From Natrononativus amylolyticus (GTDB taxonomy: Archaea; Halobacteriota; Halobacteria; Halobacteriales; Natrialbaceae): DNA of 64,000 nucleotides. Location: the NCBI RefSeq assembly GCF_024362525.1, contig NZ_CP101458.1, positions 372,001-436,000 of the forward strand. The letters are read 5' to 3'. The position numbers and the translations under genes are program-made. Below the pieces are notes generated by a model. It was not told the DNA's origin. It searched no databases and saw nothing but the letters and a program-made list of their open reading frames with translations. Below are positions 61,244-64,000 of the stretch, one piece after another. Position 1 is the first letter of the stretch. The number at the start of each line of letters is the position of its first letter.

Positions 61244-62386
61244 TTAGTCCCGTTCTCGCGTCGGGAGCGCACGCTGTACCTGCTCGACCGCGCCCCTGAC
61301 GTCCCCGATCGCGGAGTGGTAGCCGACGCCGACGGTCGTCTTCACCGCGTTCGCGGCCCTCCCGCGGAGGACGCTCGAGCCGACCTGCGCGACGGCGTCG
61401 TCGCCGACGCTGACGATCCAGCCGGGCGACTCGAAGGTAAAGCGCTCGAGGCGTGGCTCGAACAGCCCGCCCTCGCGCTCGTACTCGACGAGCCGCGAGA
61501 GGTTCTCGGCGGCGGTGCGGGCCTCGCGGACGGCCGCCTGGGCGCTCGCGGGCACCGCCTGGCCGTGGGCGTCGACGACGCGGACGGCGTCGCCGAGGGC
61601 GAAGGCGTGGTCGGCGAGCCGGAGGTCGCTTCGGACGGTCGGCCGTTCACGGGCCATCGCCCCCGAGCCGGCGATGCCGCCGGCCCAGACGAACGCGTCA
61701 TGTGGGTACGTCGTCCCGCTCTCGCACGCGATCCGCTCTGGGTCCGCGTCGACGACCGTTTCGCCGGTCTGCACCTCGACGCCGGCGTCGAGCAGCGCCG
61801 CCTCGAGCGCGCGCCGAAAGTTCGCGGGGAACTGCGGGGCGACCTCGTCGTACTGCTCGAGCAGCGTCACCGTCGCCTCGCTTCCCGCCTCGCGAGCCAG
61901 CGCGGCGAGTTCGCCCGCGACCTGCACCCCCGAGAGGCCGGCGCCGCCGACGACCAGCCGTGGCTCCTCGGTCTCGAGTGCGTCGAGCGTTTGCGCTCGG
62001 ATTCGCTCTGCGTGCTCGAGGCGTTTGAGCGGGAGCGCGTGCTCGCGAACGCTCTCGAGGCCGTAGAAGGCGGTTTCGGCCCCGAGACAGATCGCACAGT
62101 AGTCGTACTCGAGGTCGCCGGCCGCACAGACGACCCGTCGTCCCTCGCGGTCGATTTCTTCGACGCGTGCCACCCGGAGGTCGGCCCGCTCGAGGAGATC
62201 CCGCAGCGGCAGGCTGATCTCCCCGGCGACTGCGGGCCGCCGGATCACCCGGTGGAGTTCGTGCTGGACGAGGTGATTCGGCGACTCGTTGACGAGCGTG
62301 ATCTCGACGTCTTCTGGGAGTTCACGCTCGAGCAACCGGGTCAGCGTCAGACCCGCGTAGCCGGCGCCGAGAACCGCGACGTGCAT
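61244..62386 (-). CDS. type II NADH dehydrogenase (NDH-2) family flavoprotein
   Basis: 380 residues from MHVAVLGAGYAGLTLTRLLE at 62386; the frame is open upstream but the extra part is Arg-rich and unlike the family. The first FAD-binding GxGxxG is GAGYAGL, the second NAD-binding motif is LVVGGAGLSGVQVAGEL, and the family's FAD pyrophosphate region ALGDAVRVVDAHGQAVP is present. It carries electrons from NADH to quinone without pumping. Relation to sulfide:quinone reductase cannot be excluded, but the paired Cys of SQR is missing. Confidence 0.85.
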   Translation of the reverse strand: MHVAVLGAGYAGLTLTRLLERELPEDVEITLVNESPNHLVQHELHRVIRRPAVAGEISLPLRDLLERADLRVARVEEIDREGRRVVCAAGDLEYDYCAICLGAETAFYGLESVREHALPLKRLEHAERIRAQTLDALETEEPRLVVGGAGLSGVQVAGELAALAREAGSEATVTLLEQYDEVAPQFPANFRRALEAALLDAGVEVQTGETVVDADPERIACESGTTYPHDAFVWAGGIAGSGAMARERPTVRSDLRLADHAFALGDAVRVVDAHGQAVPASAQAAVREARTAAENLSRLVEYEREGGLFEPRLERFTFESPGWIVSVGDDAVAQVGSSVLRGRAANAVKTTVGVGYHSAIGDVRGAVEQVQRALPTRERD

Positions 62387-62722
62387 GGGTTGGGGTAGGG
62401 ACTCGAGGGATAAAGGTGTAAGCGGCAAACCGACTCGAGCAATTCGTGGCCGAGAGCGCGGTCGCCGCTCCCGCGGCGATTCGCGCGAGCCGGGGAAGGG
62501 CAGGCGGCTCACAACTCGCCGCGAACTGACGAGCTGCGCCAGCCGTGAGTCTGTGAGTGAGCGGCTTTTTGGTCGAGATTTTTGCGCGAGTGGTGAGCGG
62601 AGCGAACCCGAGCGGAAAAAGGTCGGAGTGAGTGCTTTTGCTCGAGCTTTTGCCGAGTGACGGCAGGCTGTGCGACAGCGTCGCTGTCGTCAGCCTGCCA
62701 GAACGCAGAGTAAAAGGTCGTT
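62387..62722. other. intergenic region with hairpin and GAGCGA-type repeats
   Basis: 336 bases with no gene. It holds runs such as GCTTTTTGGTCGAGATTTTTGC and GAGCGGAGCGAACCCGAGCGGAAAAAGG, the sort of short-repeat sequence scattered between genes in several haloarchaeal chromosomes. A strong hairpin lies at its right end. Confidence 0.5.
62662..62699. terminator. strong hairpin behind phosphomevalonate decarboxylase
   Basis: GGCAGGCTG (62662-62670) pairs with CAGCCTGCC (62691-62699), and inside it GACAGCG pairs with CGCTGTC, giving a two-part stem of about 16 base pairs. It sits 24 bases beyond the stop of the minus-strand gene and could end its transcript. Confidence 0.55.
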
Positions 62723-63709
62723 TTAGAACAGGTGGTCGTCCTCGCCCTCGAGGAGCTTCGCCGGGCCGCCGACGCCCCACGTGGTCGTGGAAACGCCGCA
62801 GTCCGAAACCGCCTCCTCGACGCGCTCGGCGTGTTCCTCGGTGGTGTTGACGTAGACGCTCGCGCCGGTGTCAGTCGAGAAGTACACCGGAATCCCCTCC
62901 TGCTCGCGGAGTTCGCGAACCGTGTTGAAGATCGCCAGGGTGGCGGGCTGCCAGTAGACCCAGCCCTCGGGGCCGGTCATCGTCGTTGCGGCCAGCGAGA
63001 GCGAGTCGTGCTCGGCGAGTTCGAAGGCGCCCTCGAAGTCGTCGTTTCGGAGGTGGTCGCGCATCTCCGCGATCTGGCCGTGGATGTGGGCGTTTCGCGC
63101 CTGGAACATGTGGCTCTCTGCGGCCTCGTCGTGGGCGTCCTCGGTGTTCTTGTGGTAGGGGACGAGTCCGACGACGATCTTGAGCTCCTCGTGGAGGTTC
63201 GTCGGCACCCGGCGGGAGCGACAGTCCTCGTCGTTCAGGCCGGTGTAGAGCTGGGAGAACGCGCCGGTGACGGCTCTGGCGGCGGAGGCGGAGCCCACGC
63301 GGGCGATGGTCGAGATGTCCTGGAGCGAGGCGTCGAGGTCGGCGGCCTCGGCGAGCGCGCGGGCGGCGGCGGCGAAGCCCGACGAGGAGGAGCCCAGGCC
63401 GACGTTCGAGGGGAAGCTGTTCTCGCTCTCGACCCGGACCGGGTAGACGGTGTGGGCGGCGTCGGACATCCCGCGGGCCTTTTCGACCACCGCCTCGAGC
63501 CGATCGAAGGCGCGGCCCTCGAGCTCCTCGCCGTCGACGACGTAGACGTCCTGGTCGTACTCCATCGAGAACTCGACGGTGGTCCGGGTGTGACTCGGCG
63601 CGGTGCAGACGCTGATGCTGTCGTGGTAGGGGAGTCGCTCGATGTCGTCGCGCATCCCGTGGTACTTCACGAGACCCTGAATCGGGTGGGCCATCGCCGT
63701 CGCTTTCAT
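62723..63709 (-). CDS. mvaD: phosphomevalonate/diphosphomevalonate decarboxylase
   Basis: 328 residues from MKATAMAHPIQGLVKYHGM at 63709. The GHMP kinase-fold ATP motif is ENSFPSNVGLGSSSSGFAAAARALAEAA, and PIQGLVKYHG is the mevalonate pathway decarboxylase start. In haloarchaea this enzyme makes isopentenyl phosphate from phosphomevalonate in the modified mevalonate pathway that supplies ether lipids. The choice between phosphomevalonate and diphosphomevalonate as substrate is not readable here, so the gene symbol follows the common name. The next gene, divergent and partial, is endonuclease III. Confidence 0.92.
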   Translation of the reverse strand: MKATAMAHPIQGLVKYHGMRDDIERLPYHDSISVCTAPSHTRTTVEFSMEYDQDVYVVDGEELEGRAFDRLEAVVEKARGMSDAAHTVYPVRVESENSFPSNVGLGSSSSGFAAAARALAEAADLDASLQDISTIARVGSASAARAVTGAFSQLYTGLNDEDCRSRRVPTNLHEELKIVVGLVPYHKNTEDAHDEAAESHMFQARNAHIHGQIAEMRDHLRNDDFEGAFELAEHDSLSLAATTMTGPEGWVYWQPATLAIFNTVRELREQEGIPVYFSTDTGASVYVNTTEEHAERVEEAVSDCGVSTTTWGVGGPAKLLEGEDDHLF

Positions 63710-63824
63710 ACCCCCACAGGTGAGTGACGGCCGCTTAAAGGTCACGGGATGTGAGTCTCGAGCCGGCGGGCGAGACCGCGCGGAACCGAACGCCTGAAAT
63801 GGACACTCTCACAACAGAGTCGCC

Positions 63825-64000
63825 ATGGGAACGCCACGCGAGAGCCGCGCGGAGCAGGCCGAGGAGATCGTCGACCGCCTCGAGGCGGAGTACCCCGACT
63901 CGACGATCTCGCTTCGGTACTCGAACCGACTCGAACTCCTGATCGCCGTCATCCTCTCGGCGCAGTGTACTGACGAGCGAGTGAACACGGAGACGCGCGA
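63825..64000 (+). CDS. nth: endonuclease III (partial, continues past right edge)
   Basis: The ATG at 63825 opens a frame that runs through the window end (58 full codons seen). MGTPRESRAEQAEEIVDRLE, YSNRLELLIAVILSAQCTDERVNTETR matches the N-terminal helical domain of endonuclease III, with the SAQCTDERVN signature. It is a DNA glycosylase and AP lyase for oxidised pyrimidines with a C-terminal 4Fe-4S cluster that lies outside this window. Confidence 0.92.
   Translation, partial: MGTPRESRAEQAEEIVDRLEAEYPDSTISLRYSNRLELLIAVILSAQCTDERVNTETR

Noticed and set aside
1-64000. CRISPR array
   Set aside because: No regularly spaced direct repeats were seen; the repeats found are single pairs or inverted.

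Overview
The window is chromosomal DNA of a haloarchaeon. Evidence: high GC, acidic proteins, leaderless TATA-type promoters, Tat-dependent secreted proteins, HalX and KaiC-like signalling proteins, archaeal FEN-1 and phosphomevalonate decarboxylase, and gamma-alpha-fused 2-oxoacid:ferredoxin oxidoreductase. The genus cannot be fixed from sequence alone.

Region 1 (1-16.6 kb) is accessory in character and visibly lower in GC than the rest. A five-gene minus-strand operon (D-aminoacylase, two oligopeptide permeases, two ABC ATPases, no substrate-binding protein) is flanked by two Tat-exported M23 (LytM-type) metallopeptidases that share a perfect 120-bp inverted DNA repeat about 10 kb apart. 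This looks like a system for cutting, importing and deacylating exogenous, possibly D-amino-acid-containing, peptides. Then come a halocyanin-like lipoprotein, a scar with a broken XerC/D-type integrase and a 5'-truncated gene, and a low-GC gene for a large CHAT-like (caspase-like) protein.

Region 2 (16.7-19.4 kb) is a tight four-gene operon of very acidic proteins, two with glycine-zipper helices and one with a conserved-looking hydrophobic block. No function is recognised; it is the best candidate here for an undescribed system. A predicted small transcript ending in a long hairpin follows (19.60-19.79 kb).

Region 3 (19.9-37.7 kb) is core metabolism and signalling: wHTH regulator, SelW-like protein, surE, Rsm22-type methyltransferase and tyrA; a cluster of histidine kinase, double-domain KaiC-like ATPase, HalX response regulator and a DUF7504-type regulator; then pepQ-like peptidase, aroA, aroC, korAB, a hydrolase and a membrane protein. 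tyrA, aroA and aroC belong to aromatic amino-acid synthesis and are separated by the signalling cluster.

Region 4 (37.8-49.0 kb) has an Lrp regulator, UspA, a frameshifted UspA-like gene, a CPA2 antiporter with Usp-like tail, CbiX plus DR2241-type Fe-S protein, a membrane-anchored protein, Trm112, and a GAF-PAS histidine kinase coupled to a second CHAT-like protein paralogous to the one in region 1.

Region 5 (49.0-64.0 kb) holds purA, a small HTH protein, a long coiled-coil protein, UPF0058, a VOC protein, an orphan Fbp-type ABC ATPase behind a DtxR-type iron box, a Trm9-like methyltransferase (likely partner of Trm112), tRNA-Gly(TCC) with a 25-bp duplicated 3' end (att-like), a DICT sensor and wHTH gene, GNAT, FEN-1, NDH-2, phosphomevalonate decarboxylase, and the start of endonuclease III at the right edge.
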